Positions 1 through 5,685 of a DNA stretch of 8,394 nt are shown one piece after another (the stretch's first letter is position 1; the number at the start of each line of letters is the position of its first letter). Both the position numbers and the translations under genes were made by a program. Under the pieces are notes generated by a model. The model was not told the DNA's origin, did not search any database, and was given only the letters and a program-made list of their open reading frames with translations. This DNA is from Bifidobacterium breve (GTDB taxonomy: Bacteria > Bacteroidota > Bacteroidia > Cytophagales > UBA9547): the NCBI GenBank assembly GCA_943325655.2, contig CALPQG020000086.1:1-8394 (forward strand), read 5' to 3'.

Positions 1-399
1 ATCAAATGAAAAGGCTATAGTCAGGGCAAACGCATTAAAATAATTTAGCCTAAAAATTCAATATAAAAAGCCTCATCCCAAACCCAGAGCTACGCTCGTA
101 ACTTTCGCACTTCGCACTCAGTTATAAAGGAGAAGGGCTTTAAATCCCGATGAAATCAGCATTTTTTTTTTAAAACGAGTAGGTTTTCTTTGAATGAATC
201 ATCAATTGGTGATTAATTCAAAGAAAATTTACTCGTTTTCAAAAAATAATTATGATTTCATCGGGATTTAAAGCCCTTCTCCTTTATAAATGAGAAAGTT
301 ACGAGCGTAGCTCTGGGTTTGGGATGAGGCTTTTTATATTGAATTTTTAGGCTAAATTATTTTAATGCGTTTGCCCTGACTATAGCCTTTTCATTTGAT
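1..399. repeat. Large fold-back (inverted-repeat) element, two arms of about 200 bases
   Basis: The first about 100 bases are the reverse complement of the last about 100 (1 pairs with 399, 61 with 339) with essentially no mismatch. After an offset of 11 bases, pairing continues inward from 131/280 to the centre near 205, with mismatches. The left arm's extra bases include a tandem TTCGCAC TTCGCAC at 104-117, absent from the right arm. The centre carries AATTGGTGATT (204-214). Inner arms carry AAGCCCTTCTCC, and outer arms carry GTTTGGGATGAGGC and GCGTTTGCCCTGAC. No reading frame of useful length lies inside, so it looks like a non-autonomous mobile or structural repeat. The left edge coincides with the window start, so the true arm may be longer. 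A decayed relative lies at 2855-3080. Confidence 0.9.
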
Positions 400-446
400 T
401 AAATAATTTGTGAGTTAACTTTTTGGATTTTAAGTGTTTGGTTTTA

Positions 447-968
447 TTAAATATATTTTTTCAAAAGTATTTTTTGAGATAATATCAATATATTTGAATT
501 TTTAAATGTATGTTTTGTAGTGATTTGATTGATTGGAGGTGCAATTTTGGGTTGTTTTTTGGTCATGTATCCTGCTTTTACAAGCAGCATTAAGCTTAAC
601 AAAGAAATGTACAAAGTAGTAAAGGCAATTCTTCTGGCTAGCGTAGCTTTTTTGATGGTATAGTAAAAACCCATAATAGAAATTAAATTTAAAGCGCTTA
701 ATGCAGCCAAAGCAAGGTTGGAATATATTTTTTGTTGGTACAATACACCTCTTGTGTAATCAGGGAGAATGGAGATTGTTTTTGCATCGACTTCAAGTGT
801 TAGAAAGAAAAAATTGGTAGCCAAAGAAGACAGAAATAAAGTGAGGTAGGCTATTAATATTGTTTGTCTGCTTTTGATAAATAATCCATGCAACAAAATA
901 AATTCACCGATAATGGTACCATATATAGGATAATGATTGCTGAGAATATGGTAGTTTTCTTCATACAT
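447..968 (-). CDS. Four-helix membrane protein, DUF2231-like family, divergent
   Basis: This 173-residue protein has four hydrophobic helices at about residues 14-31, 37-58, 84-104 and 112-131. The N-terminal stretch NHYPIYGTIIG with LLHGL resembles the opening of small four-helix membrane proteins (DUF2231-like, as I recall them), which begin with a LLNHVPIIGT-type motif. In those relatives, the loop between helices 2 and 3 normally has His/Glu pairs, and the segment after helix 4 reads like AHxGGxIRHPEI. Here these positions have become QQKIYS and KAGYMTKKQPKIA, so most of the polar residues expected to bind a ligand are gone. A Lys- and Ile-rich tail of about 30 residues follows. The only methionine near the N terminus is residue 1. 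AAGG sits just two bases before it, too close to be a normal ribosome site. Function is unknown. It is a single gene followed by the fold-back repeat. Confidence 0.75.
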   Translation of the reverse strand: MYEENYHILSNHYPIYGTIIGEFILLHGLFIKSRQTILIAYLTLFLSSLATNFFFLTLEVDAKTISILPDYTRGVLYQQKIYSNLALAALSALNLISIMGFYYTIKKATLARRIAFTTLYISLLSLMLLVKAGYMTKKQPKIAPPINQITTKHTFKNSNILILSQKILLKKYI

Positions 969-1125
969 TTCCTTAAAATTAATTCGTATAAAAAAATGTT
1001 TGTTTCAGTCATTAACTTAAACAAATCTTTTTCTAAGCATATAATGAGAATGGATAGCTCAAATAGTCAGCAGGACTTGCCTATGTTCTAGTCTATAAAT
1101 CGCTGTGATGTTTGATGATAATGGG

Positions 1126-1192
1126 ACACAGCATGTGCGAATTAAACGGATTATAGTTGATTATTAACCCATTTAATTTGCGACACCTGTGT
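1126..1192. repeat. Imperfect inverted repeat in the 969-1269 intergenic gap
   Basis: Arms 1126-1146 and 1172-1192 are reverse complements at about 15 of 21 positions, with the best blocks being GAATTAAA/TTTAATT and ACACAG/CTGTGT. They could form a stem with a 25-base loop downstream of the gerW-like gene. No T-run follows on the minus strand, so this is a weak terminator candidate at best. I see nothing else in the 300-base gap: no RNA gene and no convincing promoter. Confidence 0.3.
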
Positions 1193-1269
1193 TTTTTGTT
1201 CGCATAAAACACCTACTTTTAAATAAGTAAAAGTCCAATTGGGAGTTGTTACTTAATTTACCTGTGAAA

Positions 1270-1641
1270 TTATACAGGGGCTGTTTTTTGCGTTTTTTCT
1301 AAATATTTATCCAGTAGCTCAGGCAGTTTTTCGAAGATTACATTCAGTCCTTTACCTGACCGTGTACTTATAAATTGGATGTCTGTTCCTTTGGTTACTA
1401 AAAAACCAACAGGCCCCATGCCTAATCCTCCGCCACCACCGGTGCCGACACCCTGACCTTCGTTACCTTTGGCTACTCCTTTCCCTTCACCGCCTCCACC
1501 GCCAAATCCTAGTCCGATGGACATTACAGGTATGCAGGTGAATTCTCCAAGTGTAAATTGTTGTCCTATAATTGTTTCTGTTTTTGCTTCTGTTTTTAAA
1601 AACTCAGTAATGTTACCAATTACATCATTTAAGTCGTTCAT
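1270..1641 (-). CDS. GerW/YtfJ-like protein (Spore_YtfJ family)
   Basis: This 123-residue soluble protein has the GerW/YtfJ family layout. An N-terminal helix (about residues 1-20) is followed by TIIGQQFTLGEFTCIPVMSI (23-42), a glycine-rich core with GFGGGGGEGKG (45-55) and GGGGGLGMGPVGFLV (68-82), then a strand and a C-terminal amphipathic helix (about 98-117). The IP-x-S/G-rich pattern and the GPVGFLV block are typical. In Bacillus the family is tied to spore germination. Homologs also occur in non-spore formers, where the role is unknown. It lies 29 bases behind the DUF2953-like gene on the same strand, so the two are probably co-transcribed. The start is ATG at 1641, and the upstream sequence has no clear ribosome site, as usual in this phylum. 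Confidence 0.88.
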   Translation of the reverse strand: MNDLNDVIGNITEFLKTEAKTETIIGQQFTLGEFTCIPVMSIGLGFGGGGGEGKGVAKGNEGQGVGTGGGGGLGMGPVGFLVTKGTDIQFISTRSGKGLNVIFEKLPELLDKYLEKTQKTAPV

Positions 1642-1670
1642 CGTCTTGTAGTTTAAAATAGGTTTAAAAA

Positions 1671-2168
1671 TTAATTAAAAATGTACGCCCAAAGCATTCG
1701 GGCAATACTGTTTTCGAATTTTACTTTCACCGAATTTGTTCCTTCAAAATTTATCATGATTTCTTTGTTGGTCCATTTACTTACCATTAAAAATACAGGA
1801 TAAAGGATTCCATTGACTTGAGGATTTCCAAAATCAACATGTACACTAAATTGCTTTACCTTGAAACTCCTCCAAACAGCGTGCAGCTTGTTAAAAGAAA
1901 TGGATTTTTTTTTCCTGGCAAGGGTGTTTTTTGAAGGTTGTTTTTTCTCTTTTTTTTGAGTGAATAAGTTTGATCTGGTACTCCAAAAAGCGATTTTATA
2001 TTCCAAAAATAAGTCATGGTCGTGAGTAATTATTTTTACTTTGGCCAGTCTTAGGACTTCTATTTGGTATAAGTTATTGCTACTATCTAGGATAATATAA
2101 ATAGGTGCAAAAAGGATATACATGAATGCTATGACAAAAATGATTGGAAATGCTTCAATTAAAATCAT
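1671..2168 (-). CDS. DUF2953-like membrane-anchored protein (YtfI-like)
   Basis: A 165-residue protein with one N-terminal membrane helix (about residues 3-28), a basic linker rich in Lys and Ser (about 70-92), and a C-terminal domain. That domain contains FSVHVDFGNPQVNGILYP (about 107-124) and MINFEGTNSVKVKF (about 138-151). The pattern of a strand, then (D)xGxP/DPxxxGxLY, then an INFEG-like strand and a final helix fits DUF2953, the domain of Bacillus YtfI. An in-frame TTG codon lies immediately upstream (2169-2171), but I chose the adjacent ATG at 2168. The order DUF2953 gene then gerW-like gene, 29 bases apart, repeats the ytfI-ytfJ arrangement and supports both assignments. Biochemical function is unknown. 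A membrane-bound partner of the GerW-like protein is an inference from gene pairing. Confidence 0.7.
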   Translation of the reverse strand: MILIEAFPIIFVIAFMYILFAPIYIILDSSNNLYQIEVLRLAKVKIITHDHDLFLEYKIAFWSTRSNLFTQKKEKKQPSKNTLARKKKSISFNKLHAVWRSFKVKQFSVHVDFGNPQVNGILYPVFLMVSKWTNKEIMINFEGTNSVKVKFENSIARMLWAYIFN

Positions 2169-2283
2169 CAAATTAAAGTTTTCGGCGGTATATCGTTGGC
2201 TTATTTTGAATGTATATGGTATTTGTAATCTGTAGTTATCGGTGAGAGCCGGTATTTGTTAGGTCTTAAAACCGTTTAAAATA

Positions 2284-2307
2284 TGCTGTAATCATGCTTA
2301 TACAGCA
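2284..2307 (-). terminator. Weak hairpin at the end of the copper-storage gene
   Basis: TGCTGTA (2284-2290) and TACAGCA (2301-2307) form a 7-base-pair stem with a 10-base loop. On the minus strand the loop contains the stop codon of the Cys-rich gene, and TATTTTAAA follows the stem. The short stem and interrupted T-run make it a weak terminator, or only a 3' structure. No other promoter or terminator is evident in the 129-base gap before the next gene, so read-through is possible. Confidence 0.3.
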
Positions 2308-2627
2308 ATGATGGCTATTTCTTTGCATGCTTCTTCACATTTTTTGCAAGCCTCTTCACAAGTTTTGCAGCTAGCCTGATGAGCGGCATGTTTGGCACAT
2401 TCAATGGCACAGTCATTGCAAATTTTAGCACATAATGCCAATACAGTATGCCTGACCACAGAATGACGCATTTCCAATCGAGCACACAATGCACAAATGT
2501 CGGCACAATCACGACAAAGAATGATACAAAATTTATTGTTATTGTTAATGCAGTCATTGATGCAATTTTCGCAGGCAATGAGACAAGCCATACAGGCATC
2601 GACACAGTTTGTTGAAGTATTATTCAT
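2298..2627 (-). CDS. Cytosolic four-helix-bundle copper-storage protein (Csp3-like)
   Basis: A 109-residue protein with 20 cysteines at 8, 12, 15, 19, 22, 26, 34, 38, 41, 45, 48, 66, 70, 73, 77, 87, 90, 94, 97 and 101. They recur as CxxxC and CxxC steps that line one face of each of four predicted helices. This is the hallmark of the Csp copper-storage family (DUF326), in which Cys thiolates inside a helical bundle hold many Cu(I) ions. Histidines at 55, 60, 80 and 83 may sit near the bundle mouth, as in characterised members. There is no Tat or Sec signal, so it belongs to the cytosolic Csp3 group. Length matches the family. It stands alone, with no copper ATPase, chaperone or CueR/CsoR-like regulator in the window. 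Shadow frames over the same DNA are not genes. Confidence 0.92.
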   Translation of the reverse strand: MNNTSTNCVDACMACLIACENCINDCINNNNKFCIILCRDCADICALCARLEMRHSVVRHTVLALCAKICNDCAIECAKHAAHQASCKTCEEACKKCEEACKEIAIIAV

Positions 2628-2854
2628 GGTGGTTAATTTTGATAGTAAAAAAAAATTAATAGTATAAAATTAAATTAGCGAAACAAAAGTCCCTGATTAT
2701 TTAGAATTAAAAAATGATAAAAAATATGTTTTGTTAAGATTATAATCAAGTTATTGGAAAGTAATTTACTGAAAATTGAACAGGCCATGATCGTCTACTG
2801 CCTTGGTCTGAATACCCATTAAACCACCTGTGTATTGTATAATTGTTTGAAATA

Positions 2855-3080
2855 GGCAGGGCAAAGGCATTAAAATATATTGGTTTAAAAAGCTCCATTC
2901 CAACCGTATCCACAGGAGAGAAACTAGACTTACATTGCAAATTGGTGATTCATCCTCTTCTTTTATTAATAAATGAAGGAAAAAATTTGCCAGGACGTAA
3001 AGCCCTTCTCTTTTAGGAGAAGGGTTGGGATGAGGCCTGCATCAGTGCATTTAGGCTATTGTGATAATGCTTTTGCCCAG
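2855..3080. repeat. Decayed second copy of the fold-back element
   Basis: The ends are inverted: GGGCAAAGGCATT (2859-2871) opposes AATGCTTTTGCCC (3066-3078) with one mismatch. Segments match the 1-399 element in the same order: AGGGCAAAGGCATTAAAATA at the left; AATTGGTGATT at the centre (2940-2950, identical to 204-214); AAAGCCCTTCTC, then GGGATGAGGC, TTTAGGCTA and GCTTTTGCCC at the right. It is shorter (about 226 bases), its arms no longer pair well between the ends and centre, and the right half has an extra local hairpin, CCCTTCTC/GAGAAGGG (3003-3010 with 3017-3024). It lies between the copper-storage gene's start and the acyl-CoA dehydrogenase terminator. The flanks 2628-2854 and 3081-3180 show nothing convincing. 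Confidence 0.75.
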
Positions 3081-3180
3081 TTAAAATAGGGGCTGAAAGG
3101 CTTAATTTAAATCATGTGCTGTAGGTTGTGCTTGAGTAGTAGTTTACGTGCTATCGAATAATTGTTCGCTTAAAACCCTT

Positions 3181-3221
3181 TAAAAACAAGAAGGTCAGTA
3201 CTTTCATACTGACCTTTTTTT
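3181..3221 (-). terminator. Rho-independent terminator of the acyl-CoA dehydrogenase gene
   Basis: AAGGTCAGTA (3191-3200) pairs perfectly with TACTGACCTT (3207-3216) around a six-base loop. It lies 19 bases past the minus-strand stop codon. On the minus strand the stem is preceded by an A-run and followed by CTTGTTTTTA. On the plus strand it is followed by a run of T, so it can act in both directions, although no plus-strand gene points into it. Confidence 0.85.
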
Positions 3222-3239
3222 GGGTGTGTTTAAAATTGA

Positions 3240-4379
3240 TTACTTTAATATGGCTCTGGCAATAACTACTTTTTGAATTTCTGAGGTTCCTTCGCCGATG
3301 GTACAAAGTTTCGCGTCTCGGTAATATTTTTCTGCAGGAAAATCTTTGGTGTAACCATAGCCTCCGAATATTTGTAAGGCGTCATTGGCTACTTTTACGG
3401 CTGTTTCTGAAGCATAATATTTCGCCATGGCAGATTCTTTGGTAACGCTTTGGCCTTTGTTTTTCATGTCGCCGGCTTTGTAAATCAGTAACCTGGAGGC
3501 TTCAATTTCTGTTGCCATGTCGGCCAATTTAAAAGCAATGCCTTGAAAACTTGAAATAGGAGCACCAAACTGATGGCGTTCTTTGGAATAAGCCAAGGCT
3601 GCTTCGTATGCGCCTTCGGCAATGCCCAAACTTAAAGCTGCTATGGAAATTCTGCCGCCATCTAATATTTTAAGGGCTTGTACGAAACCATCGCCCACTT
3701 TCCCTAATATGTTACTTTCGTGAATTCTGCAATCGGCAAATACCAGTTCCGTGGTTTCTGAAGCCCTCATGCCGAGTTTGTTTTCTTTTTTGCCTGCCGT
3801 AAATCCAGGAGTTCCCTGAGGAATGACAAATGCGGTCATGGCATGTGAGTCACCTGGGTCGCCTGTTCTCGCCATCAACACGGTGAGGTTACCTGATTTG
3901 CCATGGGTGATAAAGTTTTTTGCGCCATTAATGATCCAGTATTCGCCATCTTTTACAGCAACGGTTTTCATGTTTCCTGCGTCAGATCCTGTGTTGGGTT
4001 CTGTCAATCCCCAGGCGCCAATCCATTCTCCACTGGCCAGTTTGGGCAACCATTTTTGTTTTTGTTCTTCGTTGGCAAATTGTAAAATATGGTTGGTACA
4101 AAGGGAGTTATGTGCTGCAACGGATAAGCCAATGGAACCATCTACTTTGGAAATTTCTACCAGGGTGCTGATGTATTCTAAGTATCCAAGACCTGCACCG
4201 CCATATTCAACCGGTACCAAAATTCCCATCAATCCCAGTTCTCCCATTTGATGAAAAAGATCAACGGGAAAATGCTGCACTTCGTCCCATTCCATCACGT
4301 GAGGTCTGATGTGCCGCTCCGCGAAATCTTTTACAGTTTGTGCAATTAGGGTTTGGTTGTCATTGAATGAAAAATCCAT
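3240..4379 (-). CDS. Acyl-CoA dehydrogenase (short-chain/butyryl-CoA type)
   Basis: A 379-residue FAD flavoenzyme that oxidises acyl-CoA to trans-2-enoyl-CoA, the first step of beta-oxidation, passing electrons to electron-transfer flavoprotein. The N-terminal helical domain spans about 1-120. The middle beta domain has WGLTEPNTGSDAGN (123-136) and NFITHGKSG (155-163) for FAD/substrate contact. The C-terminal helical domain contains RxxFG (268-272, as RHQFG) and QIFGGYGYTKDFPAEKYYRD (336-355), which fits the second family signature. Glu363 in IGEGTSEIQ is the catalytic base, at the position used by short- and medium-chain enzymes rather than isovaleryl/long-chain ones. Length is typical. Chain length cannot be fixed from sequence; branched or short acyl-CoA is likely. 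ATG at 4379 begins MDFSFNDNQ, the usual family start. It is a single gene, terminated at 3181-3221, with a possible promoter near 4489. Confidence 0.95.
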   Translation of the reverse strand: MDFSFNDNQTLIAQTVKDFAERHIRPHVMEWDEVQHFPVDLFHQMGELGLMGILVPVEYGGAGLGYLEYISTLVEISKVDGSIGLSVAAHNSLCTNHILQFANEEQKQKWLPKLASGEWIGAWGLTEPNTGSDAGNMKTVAVKDGEYWIINGAKNFITHGKSGNLTVLMARTGDPGDSHAMTAFVIPQGTPGFTAGKKENKLGMRASETTELVFADCRIHESNILGKVGDGFVQALKILDGGRISIAALSLGIAEGAYEAALAYSKERHQFGAPISSFQGIAFKLADMATEIEASRLLIYKAGDMKNKGQSVTKESAMAKYYASETAVKVANDALQIFGGYGYTKDFPAEKYYRDAKLCTIGEGTSEIQKVVIARAILK

Positions 4380-4488
4380 GGCTGATAGGTTTTTTATAGG
4401 TGTAAAATACGTCAGAAATGAAGTTTTGGTTGTGTAATCATGGAAAGAATACGCATTATATTCACCTGATGGCTGAAGGTCATAAAAT

Positions 4489-4496
4489 CAAAAATA
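4489..4496 (-). promoter_or_regulatory. Candidate -7 box upstream of the acyl-CoA dehydrogenase gene
   Basis: On the minus strand this reads TATTTTTG, an exact fit to the Bacteroidota TAnnTTTG element and identical to the box upstream of the OmpA-like gene. No clear TTTG -33 element lies 19-21 bases upstream, so the call rests on one box. It would give a leader of about 100 bases. Confidence 0.4.
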
Positions 4497-4562
4497 TTGT
4501 AAAAATGTGTCTAAAATGAATTTTCTGAGGCGTGTACATCCAGTATTGGCAAATATCGTAAA

Positions 4563-4661
4563 GATCAGCGGTTATCCGTTGATCAGCGTTCCATGTTTTT
4601 ATTCTAGAATAAAAACAAAATTGTACACAGATTTGGGCGGATTAAGCAGATCATCACGGAT
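4563..4661. repeat. Degenerate array of CRGAT and GATCAGCG repeats
   Basis: CAGAT/CGGAT units start at 4628, 4638, 4647 and 4657, spaced 10, 9 and 10 bases, alternating A and G at the second position. To their left, GATCAGCG occurs twice (4563-4570 and 4581-4588) around ATCCG (the inverse of CGGAT). Arrays of this CACGGATT/CACAGATT kind are, from memory, common in Bacteroidota intergenic DNA, with no assigned function. Here the array fills the middle of the 358-base gap 4380-4737 and is interrupted by a palindrome. The rest of the gap (4662-4737) shows nothing. Confidence 0.6.
4595..4616. repeat. Perfect 22-base palindrome
   Basis: GTTTTTATTCTAGAATAAAAAC is its own reverse complement with no spacer, centred on TCTAGA at 4605/4606. 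It lies about 120 bases past the lipoprotein stop and about 215 bases upstream of the acyl-CoA dehydrogenase start. It could be a dimeric-regulator operator or a loop-less 3' hairpin. The AT-rich stem without a GC core argues against a strong terminator. Confidence 0.6.
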
Positions 4662-4737
4662 CATAAAGTGAAAATTTCCTTCATTTTAATACCGTTGCAT
4701 TTTTTCCTTTTCAGCAATTTTTCCCTAAATTCTTGAT

Positions 4738-5586
4738 TTACTTTTTCTTGACTTTAAACAAATAACTTTCTTCATTAGAAATCAAAAAATCATCGTTATT
4801 GATAAATACCAATCCTTCGGCTTGTTTGGCTTTGCTGAATTTTATACAAGAACGTGGTGAGGAAAAATTTATTTGTTTATTGATGACATCAAAAATATAA
4901 ATGTAGCCATAAGTCAATAGCGCAAATTTGTTTCCTTCGGGATTGATATCAGCGGCGGTCACCATTCCTTTGAGTTTGGTTTTATGGCAGACTTTGGCAG
5001 TATAATTTCCTGCTTTTGCAGGAATTACATAAAGTTTTTCGGTTTTGTCTCCTCTGTTTTTTGAAAACAAGTAAAGAGAGTCCTGAAACCAAAAGAAGGC
5101 TTCACAGTCAAAGTTTTTTTCTTGTTTGCAGGGAGGGAAATCTTTTTGGTCTTCGTAGTTAAAAGTGATGGTTTGTAATGAATCTTTTGATGAAGCTAAA
5201 TTGGTAATGTAAATTTTTAAGTCCTTGCGGGTATTGTTATTGTTGCCCACATCTCCAATGTACAAATTGCCTTTGTTGTCTTTGGTCAGTTCTTCCCAAT
5301 CTTGGTTTTTGCTGCCTTCAATTAAATGTGTTCGGAGTAAATCTCCGGTTTGGTTTATTTCGTAAATCTCATTCCAGGTATTATCGTTCATGGTGTAAAA
5401 AGTAGTATCGGAACTGCCAATTTCGAGTCCTGAGCTTTCGTTTATTTTGGAGTTCAATACGCCAACTTTGGTGATTTTGTATTTTTCATTTTCTTGTCTA
5501 AAGGATTCATTTCCCACATGGTCATTACAACCACAAAACATGGTTTTAAGGGTGATGAGGAAGAAGTATAGCTTTATTTTTAACAA
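4738..5586 (-). CDS. Probable beta-propeller lipoprotein (DWEE/GDVGNN motif family), TTG start
   Basis: A 282-residue secreted protein. Residues 1-17 are a hydrophobic signal ending in MFCGC, so Cys20 (less likely Cys18) is the probable lipidated residue. The rest is beta-strand rich with repeated acidic motifs: INESSGLE (48-55), MNDNTWNEIYEI (66-77), KNQDWEEL (93-100), YIGDVGNN (109-116), DCEAFFW (160-166), VTAADINPEG (209-218), and QAEGLVFIN (255-263) with SNEE (270-273). I recognise this order (SSGL, ND, DWED, GDxGDN, vEA, TaAD, aEG) from uncharacterised propeller-like proteins. An inference is that the acidic residues line one face and bind a metal. TTG at 5586 is chosen because an in-frame stop lies one codon upstream of it (5590-5592), and the first in-frame ATG (residue 16) would remove the signal. 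No ribosome site or promoter is visible. It is not clear whether it is transcribed with the OmpA-like gene, given the hairpin between them. Confidence 0.8.
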   Translation of the reverse strand: MLKIKLYFFLITLKTMFCGCNDHVGNESFRQENEKYKITKVGVLNSKINESSGLEIGSSDTTFYTMNDNTWNEIYEINQTGDLLRTHLIEGSKNQDWEELTKDNKGNLYIGDVGNNNNTRKDLKIYITNLASSKDSLQTITFNYEDQKDFPPCKQEKNFDCEAFFWFQDSLYLFSKNRGDKTEKLYVIPAKAGNYTAKVCHKTKLKGMVTAADINPEGNKFALLTYGYIYIFDVINKQINFSSPRSCIKFSKAKQAEGLVFINNDDFLISNEESYLFKVKKK

Positions 5587-5631
5587 GATTTATGAGGTTA
5601 TAGCTTGATACAATCGCGAATAACAGAATGA

Positions 5632-5673
5632 AGATTTTACTGCGTCAGTAATCGCTAAGACGCAGTAAAATCT
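5632..5673 (-). terminator. Long perfect hairpin between the OmpA-like and propeller lipoprotein genes
   Basis: AGATTTTACTGCGTC (5632-5646) pairs perfectly with GACGCAGTAAAATCT (5659-5673), a 15-base-pair stem with a 12-base loop, starting 13 bases past the OmpA-like stop. There is no T-run after it on either strand (TCATTCTG on the minus side), so it is either an imperfect terminator or an mRNA 3'-end stabiliser. Confidence 0.55.
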
Positions 5674-5685
5674 ATACAATACATA

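Noticed and set aside
888..1091. A 67-residue plus-strand open frame
   Set aside because: It overlaps the start of the membrane-protein gene on the opposite strand and shows no domain or ribosome site.
1214..1229. Hairpin TACTT/AAGTA past the gerW-like gene
   Set aside because: The five-base AT-rich stem with no T-run is expected by chance in this composition.
2315..2605. A 96-residue frame inside the copper-storage gene
   Set aside because: It is the alternative reading frame of the Cys-rich gene; the 20-Cys pattern in the other frame is decisive.
2746..2940. A 64-residue minus-strand open frame
   Set aside because: It overlaps the left part of the decayed fold-back repeat, has no family resemblance, and its composition follows the repeat; it is probably a chance frame.
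3823..4251. A 142-residue plus-strand frame opposite the acyl-CoA dehydrogenase
   Set aside because: It is an antisense shadow of a strongly conserved enzyme gene, rich in Pro and Ser as such shadows often are.
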